Shown: one piece after another, positions 35,878 to 44,494 of the stretch
Layout of the letters: each line of letters begins with the position of its first letter
Numbering within the stretch: the first letter of the stretch is position 1
Assembly: GCA_020635675.1 (NCBI GenBank)
Contig: JACJZJ010000001.1
Span: 620,001-684,000, forward strand
From: Flavobacteriales bacterium
GTDB taxonomy: Bacteria; Bacteroidota; Bacteroidia; Flavobacteriales_F; PHOS-HE28
Direction of reading: 5' to 3'
DNA: 64,000 nt
The notes under the pieces: generated by a model
Told to the model about the DNA's origin: nothing
The model's database searches: none
Seen by the model: only the letters and a program-made list of their open reading frames with translations
Program-made: the position numbers and the translations under genes

Positions 35878-36675
35878 TCAGTGGGTCCTTGTCACCAATT
35901 TGAAGGTGAGCGTGACCCGGAGGACGCTCCGCACACGAAGACCGTTCTTCACGGCGGGTGTCCAGCAGATGGAGCGGATGACCTTTTTGGCCTCCTCGCC
36001 ACAACCACCACCCAGGTCGCGCACGGCCCAGAGGTTGCTGACGTTCCCGGAACGCTCCACAACGAACTCGAGTTCCACCACACCCTGGATGTCACGTTTC
36101 GCCGCATCGGGGGGATAGGTCATGTTCTCAGCGAAATAGCGGTCGATCCCCGCAAGCCCTCCGGGAATGATGGGCGCGGCGTTCGTGTCCAGGTCGGTGT
36201 ATGAATGGATGCCCGGGTCCGGGTCCGCCGGTGGCCTGTCCGCTTCGGCCGGACAACGCACTCCGGCCGCGTGCTGCTTGTGGTATCGCCTGGCATTGAA
36301 CGGTACCTTCAGGTAGTGCTCCGCATCGACCGGTACGCCGCTCATCAGTCCGGGATGCCAGCGCACCAAAGCCGCCAGACGAAGCGCCTCCCGATCGCAT
36401 TCGGGTGTAAGGGAACGCCAGACACGCAGGTCCGTGACCTTACCCTCGCGGGTCACGGTGAAGATGAGCACGGATTCACCTTTCACGTCGCGGGCAAGGT
36501 CCTCGGGCGGGAAACGCAACTCGTTCTCCAGGAAGGCTTTCACGTCGCCCTTGCCTCCGTAAGGTTCGCAGGCAATAAAGGTCTGCCCCAAAGCCGTATC
36601 GGCAACGGGTACCAGCATGGCAATGATGCCTGCGATAAGGGATGAACGGAGCACGCCTGCGTAAATTTGCGGCAT
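35878..36675 (-). CDS. Exported protein with two TonB C-terminal-like domains
   Basis: 265 residues from the ATG at 36675 (MPQIYAGVLRSSLIAGIIAM, cut near ALGQ); the longer frame up to 36996 is a shadow of the Smr gene. Two copies of the TonB-C fold follow: residues about 45-125 (FPPEDLARDVKGESVLIFTV...VRWHPGL) and about 180-262 (YPPDAAKRDIQGVVELEFVV...ICWTPAVKNGLRV). There is no proline-rich linker or stable membrane anchor, so it is not a classical energy transducer; TonB-C domains in this phylum often occur as free periplasmic modules. Its start codon overlaps that of the divergent Smr gene. Confidence 0.82.
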   Translation of the reverse strand: MPQIYAGVLRSSLIAGIIAMLVPVADTALGQTFIACEPYGGKGDVKAFLENELRFPPEDLARDVKGESVLIFTVTREGKVTDLRVWRSLTPECDREALRLAALVRWHPGLMSGVPVDAEHYLKVPFNARRYHKQHAAGVRCPAEADRPPADPDPGIHSYTDLDTNAAPIIPGGLAGIDRYFAENMTYPPDAAKRDIQGVVELEFVVERSGNVSNLWAVRDLGGGCGEEAKKVIRSICWTPAVKNGLRVRSVLRVTLTFKLVTRTH

Positions 36676-37276
36676 GGCAGCGCAAATGCGTTTCAGACCG
36701 GGGGACCGGGTCTCTTTCGTCGACGAGGTAGGCGGAGGCGTGGTCCTTGAAGTGTTCGGGCGCGACCGTTTGCGTTTGCGCAGCGACGATGGTTTCGAAA
36801 TGGAGGTGCCCACACGCGGGCTGGTGCTCCGGGAGCGCGAACAGGAACGGGCCCTGCATGCGATCAGCGACCACCATGCGGGCCTGCGTGCGGCGGATGA
36901 CCGCCTGGCGGACCGACAGCATCGAAGGAATAAGGTGACGCCGGCCGGTGATGCGATGGATCGGGGCGTGCCCCTGCGGGAGTCCTCCGATACCATGGAA
37001 GTGGACCTGCATCTGGAGGAGTTGCTGGACGACCATCGGAGGATGAGCGATGGCGAGAAACTGGAATACCAGATCCGCTATTTCGAACGCATGCTGAACA
37101 CCGCGATCCGGGAAAAGAAGCGGCGCATGATCGTGATCCACGGCGTCGGCGAAGGTGTGCTGCGGGAGGAGGTGCGCAAGGTCCTGGCCTACTATGAACA
37201 CGTTCGTTTCGATGATGCCGACCCCCGGCGGTACGGAAGTGGGGCAACGGAGGTGTGGCTGCCCGGGTCCCATTGA
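36674..37276 (+). CDS. Smr-domain protein (DUF2027-type)
   Basis: 200 residues. The N-terminal part FRPGDRVSFVDEVGGGVVLE is the small beta domain typical of Bacteroidota Smr proteins. The middle is charged. The C-terminal Smr domain shows VDLHLEELLDDH, the central helices, RRMIVIHGVGEGVLREEVRK and the end YGSGATEVWLPG. Smr domains have nicking endonuclease or RNA-binding activity in other systems; the substrate here is unknown. Two starts are possible: 36674, overlapping the divergent start, or Met5 at 36686 (MRFRPGDRV), which fits family N-termini better and avoids the overlap. Confidence 0.85.
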   Translation: MAAQMRFRPGDRVSFVDEVGGGVVLEVFGRDRLRLRSDDGFEMEVPTRGLVLREREQERALHAISDHHAGLRAADDRLADRQHRRNKVTPAGDAMDRGVPLRESSDTMEVDLHLEELLDDHRRMSDGEKLEYQIRYFERMLNTAIREKKRRMIVIHGVGEGVLREEVRKVLAYYEHVRFDDADPRRYGSGATEVWLPGSH

Positions 37277-37361
37277 TCCCGATCCCACGCCTCCACGGTC
37301 CGATCTTCATCCCGGAGGACCAAGGACCAACAACGAACGATCGATAACCGTTCCTTGACAT

Positions 37362-37789
37362 CCTGTGCATCGCTCCGTCGCCTCCTTCGCCTCCGGGTGA
37401 AGGGGGAGGAAAGTCCGGGCATTGCAGGGCGCCGTGCTTCCTAACGGGAAGGGGTGCCGTTGGGAACGACGGCATCACGGAAAGTGCCACAGAAAGGGAG
37501 ACCGCCGATCGTCGCAGCCAAGGGAAGGCCCGCCTTCGCCAAGGCTTCGGCGAGGCAAGGGTGAAAAGGTGGAGTAAGTGCCCACCAGTGCCGGTGGTGA
37601 CATCGGCAGCTTGGTAAACCCCACGGAATGAAAGACCAAATAGGCCGGGGATGCGCCGCAAGGCGTGAGAGGACGGCCCGTCCGATCCCGGCGGGTAGGT
37701 CGATCGAGGTCCGTCGTGAGGCGGATCCCAGATAGATGACGGAGGTCCGCTGCAAGGCGGATACAGGACCCGGCTTACAGATGCACAGG
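37362..37789 (+). ncRNA. rnpB: RNase P RNA, bacterial class A
   Basis: The ends pair as P1 (37362-37371 CCTGTGCATC with 37780-37789 GATGCACAGG). Conserved core elements occur in order: GAGGAAAGTCCGGGC at about 37406-37420, ACAGAAA at 37489-37495, GGTGAAAAGGTG...GTAAG-type CR-II/III sequence at about 37559-37585, and AGATAGATGAC...ACAGGACCCGGCTTACAG at about 37731-37780. It is the catalytic RNA that matures tRNA 5' ends. No other gene lies in the 600-base gap between the Smr gene and 37883. Confidence 0.95.
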
Positions 37790-37798
37790 CCTTAGCGT

Positions 37799-37832
37799 GA
37801 AGGGCTCCCGCCGGACGGTGGGGGCCCTTCGC
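37799..37832 (+). terminator. Hairpin after rnpB, probable terminator
   Basis: A 14-bp stem with two G-T wobbles (37799-37812 with 37817-37830) and a GGAC loop. Only a weak T-rich tail follows. Confidence 0.5.
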
Positions 37833-37882
37833 CTTATCCATGGCACGGTCCTTGGCCGACGGGCCGGCTACCTTTGGCGCCC

Positions 37883-38602
37883 ATGCTCCAACGCTCCCTG
37901 CTCCTGTTGCTTGCCCTGGTACTGGGCGTTCCGCTCCTGGCCCAGGAGCCCGTGACCATCCGGGGCCGCGTGGTGTCCACCGATCACCAGGAAGCCTTCT
38001 ACGACCTGATGGTGGTGAACAAGCGGACACGGTCCGGCACTTTCGGGAATTCGGACGGAACCTTTGAGGTGAAGGCGCTGCGCACGGACACGATCCTGCT
38101 CGGCGCCGTCGGGCATACGACCGTACCCATCTGTATGGCCGACAGCGCAGTGAAGGACAGCTACTATGTGCGGATCCGCCTGCAGCCCATCACCGTGCAG
38201 CTGCCCGCGGTGGAGGTGCTGCCCGAGCGCACGCTCAAGGAGATCCAGAAGGACATCGCGCAGCTGGGCTACGATGAGAAGGACTATCGGATCAGCAACG
38301 TGGACGCACTGCAGAGCCCGATCACCTTCCTCTACCAGCAATTCAGCCGGCGCGAACGCAGCAAGCGCATGGTGGCCGAACTGCAGAACGAACAGCGCAA
38401 GCGGGAGCTTCTCAAGGAACTGTTGCACAAGTATGTCGAGTACGACATCATCAATCTGAGCGACGACGCGTTCGATGACTTCATCGACTTCTGCGCCGTT
38501 CCCGACCCGGTGATCAAAGGCCTGAGCCAGTACGAATTCCTGCTCTACGTGAAGAAGAAGTACGAGCTGTACTCGAGCCTGGGGCCGACCAGAAGGCATT
38601 GA
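37883..38602 (+). CDS. Exported carboxypeptidase-regulatory-like domain protein
   Basis: 239 residues from the ATG at 37883 (MLQRSLLLLLALVLGVPLLA signal peptide, AQ). The first 100 residues form a CarboxypepD_reg-like beta sandwich (VTIRGRVVSTDHQEAFYDLM...GTFGNSDGTFEVKA), ending LPAVEVLPERTLKEIQ as in proteins of this phylum that couple to outer-membrane functions. The rest is helical and charged, without recognisable motifs. A perfect TAnnTTTG box (TACCTTTG, 37869-37876) lies just before the ATG but lacks a well-spaced -33 element. The next gene follows after about 25 bases, so the two are likely co-transcribed. Confidence 0.75.
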   Translation: MLQRSLLLLLALVLGVPLLAQEPVTIRGRVVSTDHQEAFYDLMVVNKRTRSGTFGNSDGTFEVKALRTDTILLGAVGHTTVPICMADSAVKDSYYVRIRLQPITVQLPAVEVLPERTLKEIQKDIAQLGYDEKDYRISNVDALQSPITFLYQQFSRRERSKRMVAELQNEQRKRELLKELLHKYVEYDIINLSDDAFDDFIDFCAVPDPVIKGLSQYEFLLYVKKKYELYSSLGPTRRH

Positions 38603-38628
38603 GGAAAGCGGAAAGCTGAAACGTGAAA

Positions 38629-39576
38629 ATGCGCAGGGCGGCAAGACCGGGCTCGAACGCGCTGACCGTCGTCGCCTTCCTGCTCGCATCCGCCGCGCAG
38701 GCCCAGCCGGACACCCTGCTCGGGCACATCACACTGGACGAAGTGGTGATCTCCGCCCGTGCCTCGGGGTTCAGCGTGGACTCCTTCGTCCGGCAGGTGA
38801 TGGACGACACGACCTTCTACCATGCCTTCCTGAACACGAAGGTCCATCCGCACGACCTGCGCAGCGATCTCGTTGTGCGCAACAAACGCGAGAAGGAGAC
38901 CGCCACCTTGTTCCGGAGGGGACACCTGGAGCGTGACGGTGCATATGCCGAGCTCGTCCTGGACAGCGTGGCGGAGGGCGGTCGTTTGCGCAGGCGCAAT
39001 GGCGACTTCCGCTTCCTCACCGTGGAGATGTACGACGATGTCTTCTTCCCCAAGGGACGCTACATCGCCAGCAACACGATCCGGTCACGGCAGCAGGAGA
39101 TCGAACGCGGATCGCGCTTCGACAAGTACAAGAGCGAACTGAAGAAGTTCATGTTCAACCCGGGCCAGGAGATCGCGAGCGTGCCGTTCATCGGCGATGA
39201 GCTCGCCTTGTTCAGCCCGGAAATGCAGCCGCACTACGACTACCGCATCTGGTCCGACGAGCGGGAGGGTCACGAATGCTGGGTGTTCAGCGCGGATACG
39301 CGAACTGGGGAGGAGGATGACACCGTGATCCGGACCATGAGCACCTGGTTCGATCAAGGGACCGGGCAGGTGATCGCCCGGGAATATCATCTGGTCCACA
39401 ACTCGCTCCTGTTGGACTTCGACATCACCATCCACGTGCGCAACGACGTGGTGGATGGCGAACTGGTCCCCCTGCAGGTAGACTATGATGGTCTCTGGGA
39501 CATCCCCTTCAGCAAGCCTGAAGTGATCCGCTTCAGGCTGTGGATGAGCGATTGGGAGGTGAACACAGCGCGTTGA
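38629..39576 (+). CDS. Exported protein of unknown function
   Basis: 315 residues from the ATG at 38629 (a GTG at 38623 is also possible), with a signal peptide ending LLASAAQAQ. The mature protein begins LGHITLDEVVISARASGFSV, like the linker that follows carboxypeptidase-like domains. It is otherwise a mostly beta, charged protein with segments such as RFLTVEMYDDVFFPKGRYI and YRIWSDEREGHECWVFSAD. I do not recognise a named family. Its spacing behind the carboxypeptidase-regulatory-like gene suggests one transcription unit and a joint envelope role. Confidence 0.7.
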   Translation: MRRAARPGSNALTVVAFLLASAAQAQPDTLLGHITLDEVVISARASGFSVDSFVRQVMDDTTFYHAFLNTKVHPHDLRSDLVVRNKREKETATLFRRGHLERDGAYAELVLDSVAEGGRLRRRNGDFRFLTVEMYDDVFFPKGRYIASNTIRSRQQEIERGSRFDKYKSELKKFMFNPGQEIASVPFIGDELALFSPEMQPHYDYRIWSDEREGHECWVFSADTRTGEEDDTVIRTMSTWFDQGTGQVIAREYHLVHNSLLLDFDITIHVRNDVVDGELVPLQVDYDGLWDIPFSKPEVIRFRLWMSDWEVNTAR

Positions 39577-39697
39577 AGCTCAGGCACGCGCTTTTATCCA
39601 AGCCGCTCGAAGCGATAGAGCAGGTCTATGGTTTCATAATTCCAATAAATAGTCGCGAACCTACCTTCGTCGGGTCGATCACATTCGAACTATCCCA

Positions 39698-41974
39698 ATG
39701 GAGAACGAAAAGCATCCTGGGCACGCGCACGACGCGGCCAGTCACGACATGAACACGAACGGCAGCGGCAAATGCCCGGTGTTGCATGGGGCCAGCCGCC
39801 TTCCGGTGGCGGGCCGGGGCACACGCAACCGCGACTGGTGGCCGGACCAACTGAACCTGGGCATCCTGCACCAGCACCAACCGGTGTCCGACCCGATGGA
39901 CCCGGACTTCGACTACGCGGAGGCGTTCAAGAAGCTCGACTACAAAGCGCTGAAGGCGGACCTGACCAAGTTGATGACAGACTCGCAGGACTGGTGGCCC
40001 GCGGACTATGGCCACTACGGGGGCCTGTTCATTCGCATGGCCTGGCATAGCGCCGGCACGTACCGCACCGCGGATGGTCGCGGCGGCGGAGGTAGCGGCG
40101 ACCAACGTTTCGCACCGGTGAACAGCTGGCCGGACAACGGCAACCTGGACAAGGCGCGGCGTCTCCTCTGGCCGATCAAGCAGAAGTATGGGAACAGCAT
40201 CTCCTGGGCCGACCTGATGATCCTGGCGGGCAACGTGGCCCTCGAGAGCATGGGCTTCAAGACCTTCGGCTTCGGTGGAGGACGCGAGGACATCTGGGCA
40301 CCTGAGGAGGACATCTATTGGGGTGCGGAGAACGAATGGCTGGCGACGAGCGAGAAGCCGAACAGCCGCTACTCCGGAGAACGCGATCTGGAGAACCCAT
40401 TGGCGGCCGTGCAGATGGGCCTGATCTACGTGAACCCCGAAGGCCCGGACGGCAACCCCGACCCGGTGGCCAGCGGCCGCGATGTGCGCGAGACCTTCAA
40501 GCGCATGGCGATGAACGATGAGGAGACCGTGGCGCTCACCGCCGGTGGTCACACCTTCGGCAAGATGCACGGCGCCGGCGATCCCGCCCTGGTGGGGCCC
40601 GAGCCGGAGGCAGCGCCCATCGAGGCACAGGGTCTGGGCTGGGCCAACAGGTTCGGCAGTGGCAAGGGCGGTGATGCCACCACCAGCGGCCTGGAGGGTG
40701 CCTGGAAGCCGAACCCCACCAAGTGGGACAATGGCTATTTCGAGATGCTCTTCACCTATGAGTGGGAGTTGACCAAGAGCCCGGCTGGCGCACACCAGTG
40801 GCGGGCCAAGGACGTGAAGCCGGAGCACATGATCCCCGATGCGCACGATCCCAGCAAGAAGCATGCGCCCGCGATGACCACGGCCGACATGTCGATGCGG
40901 TTCGATCCGATCTACGAGAAGATCTCGCGCCACTTCTACGAGAACCCGGACCAGTTCGCGGACGCCTTCGCCCGGGCGTGGTTCAAGCTGACCCACCGCG
41001 ACATGGGCCCCAAGGGCCGCTACCTCGGCCCGGAAGTGCCCAAGGAGGACCTGATCTGGCAGGATCCCGTGCCCGCTGTGGACCACAAGCTGATCGACGC
41101 CAAGGACATCGCCGCGTTGAAGGAGAAGATCCTCGGCACCGGACCGAGCGTGTCCGAGCTGGTCTCCACCGCCTGGGCCTCGGCATCCACCTTCCGGGGC
41201 AGCGACATGCGCGGTGGCGCCAACGGCGCGCGCATCCGGCTGGCACCGCAGAAGTTCTGGGCGGTGAACGAGCCCGAGAAGCTCACCAAGGTGCTCGGCG
41301 CGCTGGAAGGGATCCAGAAGGAGTTCAACGCCGCCGCCAAGGACGGGAAGAAGGTCTCCCTGGCCGACCTGATCGTGCTTGGAGGATGCGCCGCGGTAGA
41401 GAAGGCCGCGAAGGATGCCGGGCACACCATCACCGTCCCCTTCACGCCCGGCCGCATGGACACCACGCAGGAACTCACCGATGTGGAGAGCTTCGCCGAG
41501 ATGGAGCCCGAGGCCGACGGCTTCCGCAACTACCAGAAGAAGAACTACAGCGTGCCCGCCGAGGAGATGCTGGTGGACAAGGCCCAGCTGCTCACGCTCA
41601 GTGCGCCGGAGATGACCGTGCTCGTGGGTGGCCTGCGTGTGCTGGGTGCCAACAGTGGAGGGAGCAAGCACGGGGTGCTCACAACGCGCCCGGGCCAGCT
41701 CACCAACGACTTCTTCGTGAACCTGCTGGATATGGGCACCACGTGGACCGCGCTCTCCAACGGCCACACGGGCACCTACGAAGGCCGCGACCGCAAGAGC
41801 GGTGCTGCGAAATGGACCGGTACGCGCGTGGACCTGATCTTCGGGTCCAACTCACAGCTGCGCGCCCTCAGCGAGGTCTATGCCCAGAGCGACAACAAGG
41901 AGAAGTTCGTGAAGGACTTCGTGAAGGCCTGGGTGAAGGTGATGGAGCTGGATCGCTTCGATGTGAAGAAGTGA
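39698..41974 (+). CDS. katG: Catalase-peroxidase KatG
   Basis: 758 residues, full length for the family, with both the active N-terminal and the degenerate C-terminal peroxidase halves. Active-site residues are visible: Arg113, Trp116 and His117 in IRMAWHSAGTY; Tyr244 (LIYVNPEGPDG) and Met270 (FKRMAMND), which with Trp116 would form the Trp-Tyr-Met adduct; and proximal haem ligand His285 in GGHTFGKMHGAG. It removes hydrogen peroxide in the cytoplasm. It starts MENEKHPGHAH without a signal peptide. A TACCTTCG box at 39662-39669 may be part of its promoter; no regulator gene is adjacent. Confidence 0.97.
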   Translation: MENEKHPGHAHDAASHDMNTNGSGKCPVLHGASRLPVAGRGTRNRDWWPDQLNLGILHQHQPVSDPMDPDFDYAEAFKKLDYKALKADLTKLMTDSQDWWPADYGHYGGLFIRMAWHSAGTYRTADGRGGGGSGDQRFAPVNSWPDNGNLDKARRLLWPIKQKYGNSISWADLMILAGNVALESMGFKTFGFGGGREDIWAPEEDIYWGAENEWLATSEKPNSRYSGERDLENPLAAVQMGLIYVNPEGPDGNPDPVASGRDVRETFKRMAMNDEETVALTAGGHTFGKMHGAGDPALVGPEPEAAPIEAQGLGWANRFGSGKGGDATTSGLEGAWKPNPTKWDNGYFEMLFTYEWELTKSPAGAHQWRAKDVKPEHMIPDAHDPSKKHAPAMTTADMSMRFDPIYEKISRHFYENPDQFADAFARAWFKLTHRDMGPKGRYLGPEVPKEDLIWQDPVPAVDHKLIDAKDIAALKEKILGTGPSVSELVSTAWASASTFRGSDMRGGANGARIRLAPQKFWAVNEPEKLTKVLGALEGIQKEFNAAAKDGKKVSLADLIVLGGCAAVEKAAKDAGHTITVPFTPGRMDTTQELTDVESFAEMEPEADGFRNYQKKNYSVPAEEMLVDKAQLLTLSAPEMTVLVGGLRVLGANSGGSKHGVLTTRPGQLTNDFFVNLLDMGTTWTALSNGHTGTYEGRDRKSGAAKWTGTRVDLIFGSNSQLRALSEVYAQSDNKEKFVKDFVKAWVKVMELDRFDVKK

Positions 41975-41997
41975 CCGGGTGATCGGTCGACAAGGAG

Positions 41998-42024
41998 GAG
42001 GCGGCCCTGCGGCCGCCTCTTTTC
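41998..42024 (+). terminator. Rho-independent terminator of katG
   Basis: A 9-bp GC stem (41998-42006 with 42011-42019), a CTGC loop and a TTTT tail, about 23 bases after the stop. Confidence 0.85.
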
Positions 42025-42118
42025 CTTTCGGGCAATGGATCCTCCTTCGTCCATCCGGATGCGCACGGGAAGGACTCGTACGCGGAAGACCTATTTTGTC
42101 CGGCTGAACCATCACCCG

Positions 42119-43753
42119 ATGAAGCGAACCGTCACGCTGGCCGCAATGCTCCTGATCGCACTGGCCGAATATGCCCAGACCTCCTACACCTACACGTTGC
42201 CCACGATCGAAGGCTCCACGTTGAGCAATTGGCGGACGTTCACCTTCCCCGGTACAACGCCCACAACGGGGGATGGCACGCTGACCTTCGAATGGCGGGC
42301 GTGCTGGCAGGATGTTTTCGGAAGCAGCAGCAAGATCTGGATCGAGTTCGAGACGAGCCCGGGCAGCTATACGCAGGTCTACTACGAGACCGGGAACAAC
42401 TCGGATTGCGTGGCATTGTCGCGCACTACGAACGTATCCGCGCCGGTGCTCATCAATGCATTGAACACCGGGAATGGCGACCTGAACGGCCGGGTGAAGG
42501 TCCAGGACGCCTGCTATCCCGGTGTGGGCTGCGCCTTCTACAACGATCCGCAGGTGCTGGGCCTCACGCTTACCTACGATACGCACGCGGCCAATTTCAC
42601 CGCCGTGGACGCCGGCATCTGTCCGGGTGGCATCGTCCAGTTCACCGACGCCAGCGTCAATTCGCCCAGCAGCTACGAGTGGCTCTTCCCGGGCGGGGAT
42701 CCGGCCACCAGCGCGTTGCAGGACCCCGCGGTCCAGTACAACACGCCCGGATCCTACGACGTCACGCTGATCGTCGTGACCACCGACGGTCCGGACACGT
42801 TGACGATCCCGGACTTCGTGACCGTGAACGACCTGCCGTTGGCCGATGCCGGCGCGGACGAGACCGTGTGCGCGGGCAACAGCGTGCAATTGCAGGCCGG
42901 CGGCGGCACCACCTATGAATGGTTCCCGGCCACCGGCCTTTCCGATGCCAACGTTGACGATCCGGTGGCCACGCCCGCCGCGACCACTTCCTACACCGTG
43001 CTCGTGACCGATGCCAACGGCTGTCAGGCCAGCGACTTCGTGGTGCTCACGGTGCAGCCCCTGCCCCAGGTGGTGGCTTCCGCCGGCAACAACACCATCT
43101 GCCTGGGCGACACGGCCTACATCGTGGCCACGGGCGCCTCGCTGTACCAGTGGAGCCCGAACCTCTTCATCAGCGGCACCAGCGGCGCGGCCGTGTACGC
43201 CTGGCCCACCAGCACCTTCTCCTGGACCGTGACCGGTACCGATGCCTTCGGCTGCGTGAACGACACCACGTACACGCTCAACGTGGTGCCGCCGCCCGCG
43301 GCGCCCACGGTCACCTTCGATGGGGCGGATGTTACCACCGCAGCGGTGGCCAGCGCCTATCAATGGTACCTCAATGGCCAGATCATCCCCGGGGCCACGC
43401 AGCAGAGCTGGACCCCGACGATGAACGGCAACTACAGCGTGACCATCACCGATGCGAACGGCTGTACGGCCCAGAGCCTGCCCGTGTACTATGGCTCGGT
43501 GGGCCTGCAGGGAATCGAGGCCCAAGGCGTTCGCGTGCACCCGCAGCCGGCCGGGGATCTCCTGGTGATCGAGGGCATCCACGGCAAAGCCGTGGCGCGC
43601 CTGTACGATGCGGGCGGACGAGTGGTGTTATTGCAGCAACTGGATGGCACTCCGCGCGCCACGCTTTCACTCATGGGAATTCCTTCAGGCTCCTACGTGC
43701 TGGAGGTCGAAGGGGCCGCAGGTGTGGAGCGCATGCCCGTGGTGCGGGAGTGA
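42119..43753 (+). CDS. Secreted PKD-domain protein with T9SS sorting domain
   Basis: 544 residues from the ATG at 42119 (MKRTVTLAAMLLIALAEYAQ). After about 150 residues of N-terminal beta domain comes a PKD domain (VQFTDASVNSPSSYEWLFPG...YNTPGSYDVTLIV). Ig-like/PKD-type units follow, with DAGADETVCAGNSVQLQAGG and SAGNNTICLGDTAYIVATGA motifs. The C-terminal 75 residues form a T9SS type A tail (VRVHPQPAGDLLVIEG...GSYVLEVEGA...RMPVVRE). It is a surface adhesin-like protein with no catalytic domain visible. A TATTTTG box lies at 42092-42098. Confidence 0.85.
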   Translation: MKRTVTLAAMLLIALAEYAQTSYTYTLPTIEGSTLSNWRTFTFPGTTPTTGDGTLTFEWRACWQDVFGSSSKIWIEFETSPGSYTQVYYETGNNSDCVALSRTTNVSAPVLINALNTGNGDLNGRVKVQDACYPGVGCAFYNDPQVLGLTLTYDTHAANFTAVDAGICPGGIVQFTDASVNSPSSYEWLFPGGDPATSALQDPAVQYNTPGSYDVTLIVVTTDGPDTLTIPDFVTVNDLPLADAGADETVCAGNSVQLQAGGGTTYEWFPATGLSDANVDDPVATPAATTSYTVLVTDANGCQASDFVVLTVQPLPQVVASAGNNTICLGDTAYIVATGASLYQWSPNLFISGTSGAAVYAWPTSTFSWTVTGTDAFGCVNDTTYTLNVVPPPAAPTVTFDGADVTTAAVASAYQWYLNGQIIPGATQQSWTPTMNGNYSVTITDANGCTAQSLPVYYGSVGLQGIEAQGVRVHPQPAGDLLVIEGIHGKAVARLYDAGGRVVLLQQLDGTPRATLSLMGIPSGSYVLEVEGAAGVERMPVVRE

Positions 43754-43814
43754 CCTTTGCGTTCGGCCGCGTTCAGCGAATGACCCGTGCCAGTGACAGG
43801 CGGTAGCGCGCCGG

Positions 43815-44393
43815 TCAGAGGAGAAAAGGGACGAGCGCCTTCGTCCTTCGCCTGTACGTGTCGTATTCCGCCCCGAACGTGGCGGCCATCAGCGTTTCTT
43901 CGTTGCGGATCTTCAGCCGGAAGGAGAGGAGGACGATCACCACGGCCAGGATCGCCCGATAGTCGCCGACGATCAGCGCATTCCCCGTGAACAGCAGCAG
44001 AAGCCCAGTGTAGATCGGATGTCGGATGATGCTGTACGGTCCGTGCTGCACCAGTTGATGTCCCTGTTTGCGTTGCACGGTAAGGCTCCAATTCCGTCCA
44101 AGGACATATCTGGACCAGCAGGCCACGAACCCACCCGCGACCGCGATGGCCAGCGCGATCATGCCGACCCGGTCCGTGTGCGCGACGAAATTCTCCCGGA
44201 GCCAGCTGTGACCGTACCATTCACCTGGTCCGAGAAGGAGCAGGGCCACGATGAGCGGCAGCCAGTAGAGCAGAAGGTCGATCAACGCGTGGCGCGGTCC
44301 CTCGCGCCGCTTGGCGAACACCGCGGACAAGGTCCATTGGACCAGGACGATCAGCCAGATCACCTTGATCCCGGTCTTGATCCATTCGCTCAT
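43815..44393 (-). CDS. ICMT-like membrane methyltransferase family protein
   Basis: 192 residues with about five transmembrane helices. The C-terminal region holds the family pattern HGPYSIIRHPIYTGLLLLF and EETLMAATFGAEYDTYRRRT, as in isoprenylcysteine carboxyl methyltransferase and NnrU-like proteins. S-adenosylmethionine-dependent methylation of a membrane substrate is likely, but the substrate is unknown. It is only broadly related to the shorter protein at 3080-3520. It lies downstream of trxB on the same strand, with 101 bases between. Confidence 0.82.
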   Translation of the reverse strand: MSEWIKTGIKVIWLIVLVQWTLSAVFAKRREGPRHALIDLLLYWLPLIVALLLLGPGEWYGHSWLRENFVAHTDRVGMIALAIAVAGGFVACWSRYVLGRNWSLTVQRKQGHQLVQHGPYSIIRHPIYTGLLLLFTGNALIVGDYRAILAVVIVLLSFRLKIRNEETLMAATFGAEYDTYRRRTKALVPFLL

Positions 44394-44494
44394 GGGTCGG
44401 TCTTCATGGAACCGTCTTGGCCCCGTTCACCGGTCGTTCGCAACGAATGTGTGGGCCTGCGAGTTAGGAGCGATCAGCACCACGTACGGAAGGG

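Noticed and set aside
37441..37755. A 104-residue minus-strand frame within the rnpB region
   Set aside because: The sequence is the structured RNase P RNA with conserved core elements and paired ends.
39626..41767. A 713-residue minus-strand frame over katG
   Set aside because: It is antisense to a full-length catalase-peroxidase with all active-site residues; the antisense product has only His/Arg/Val-rich low-information sequence.
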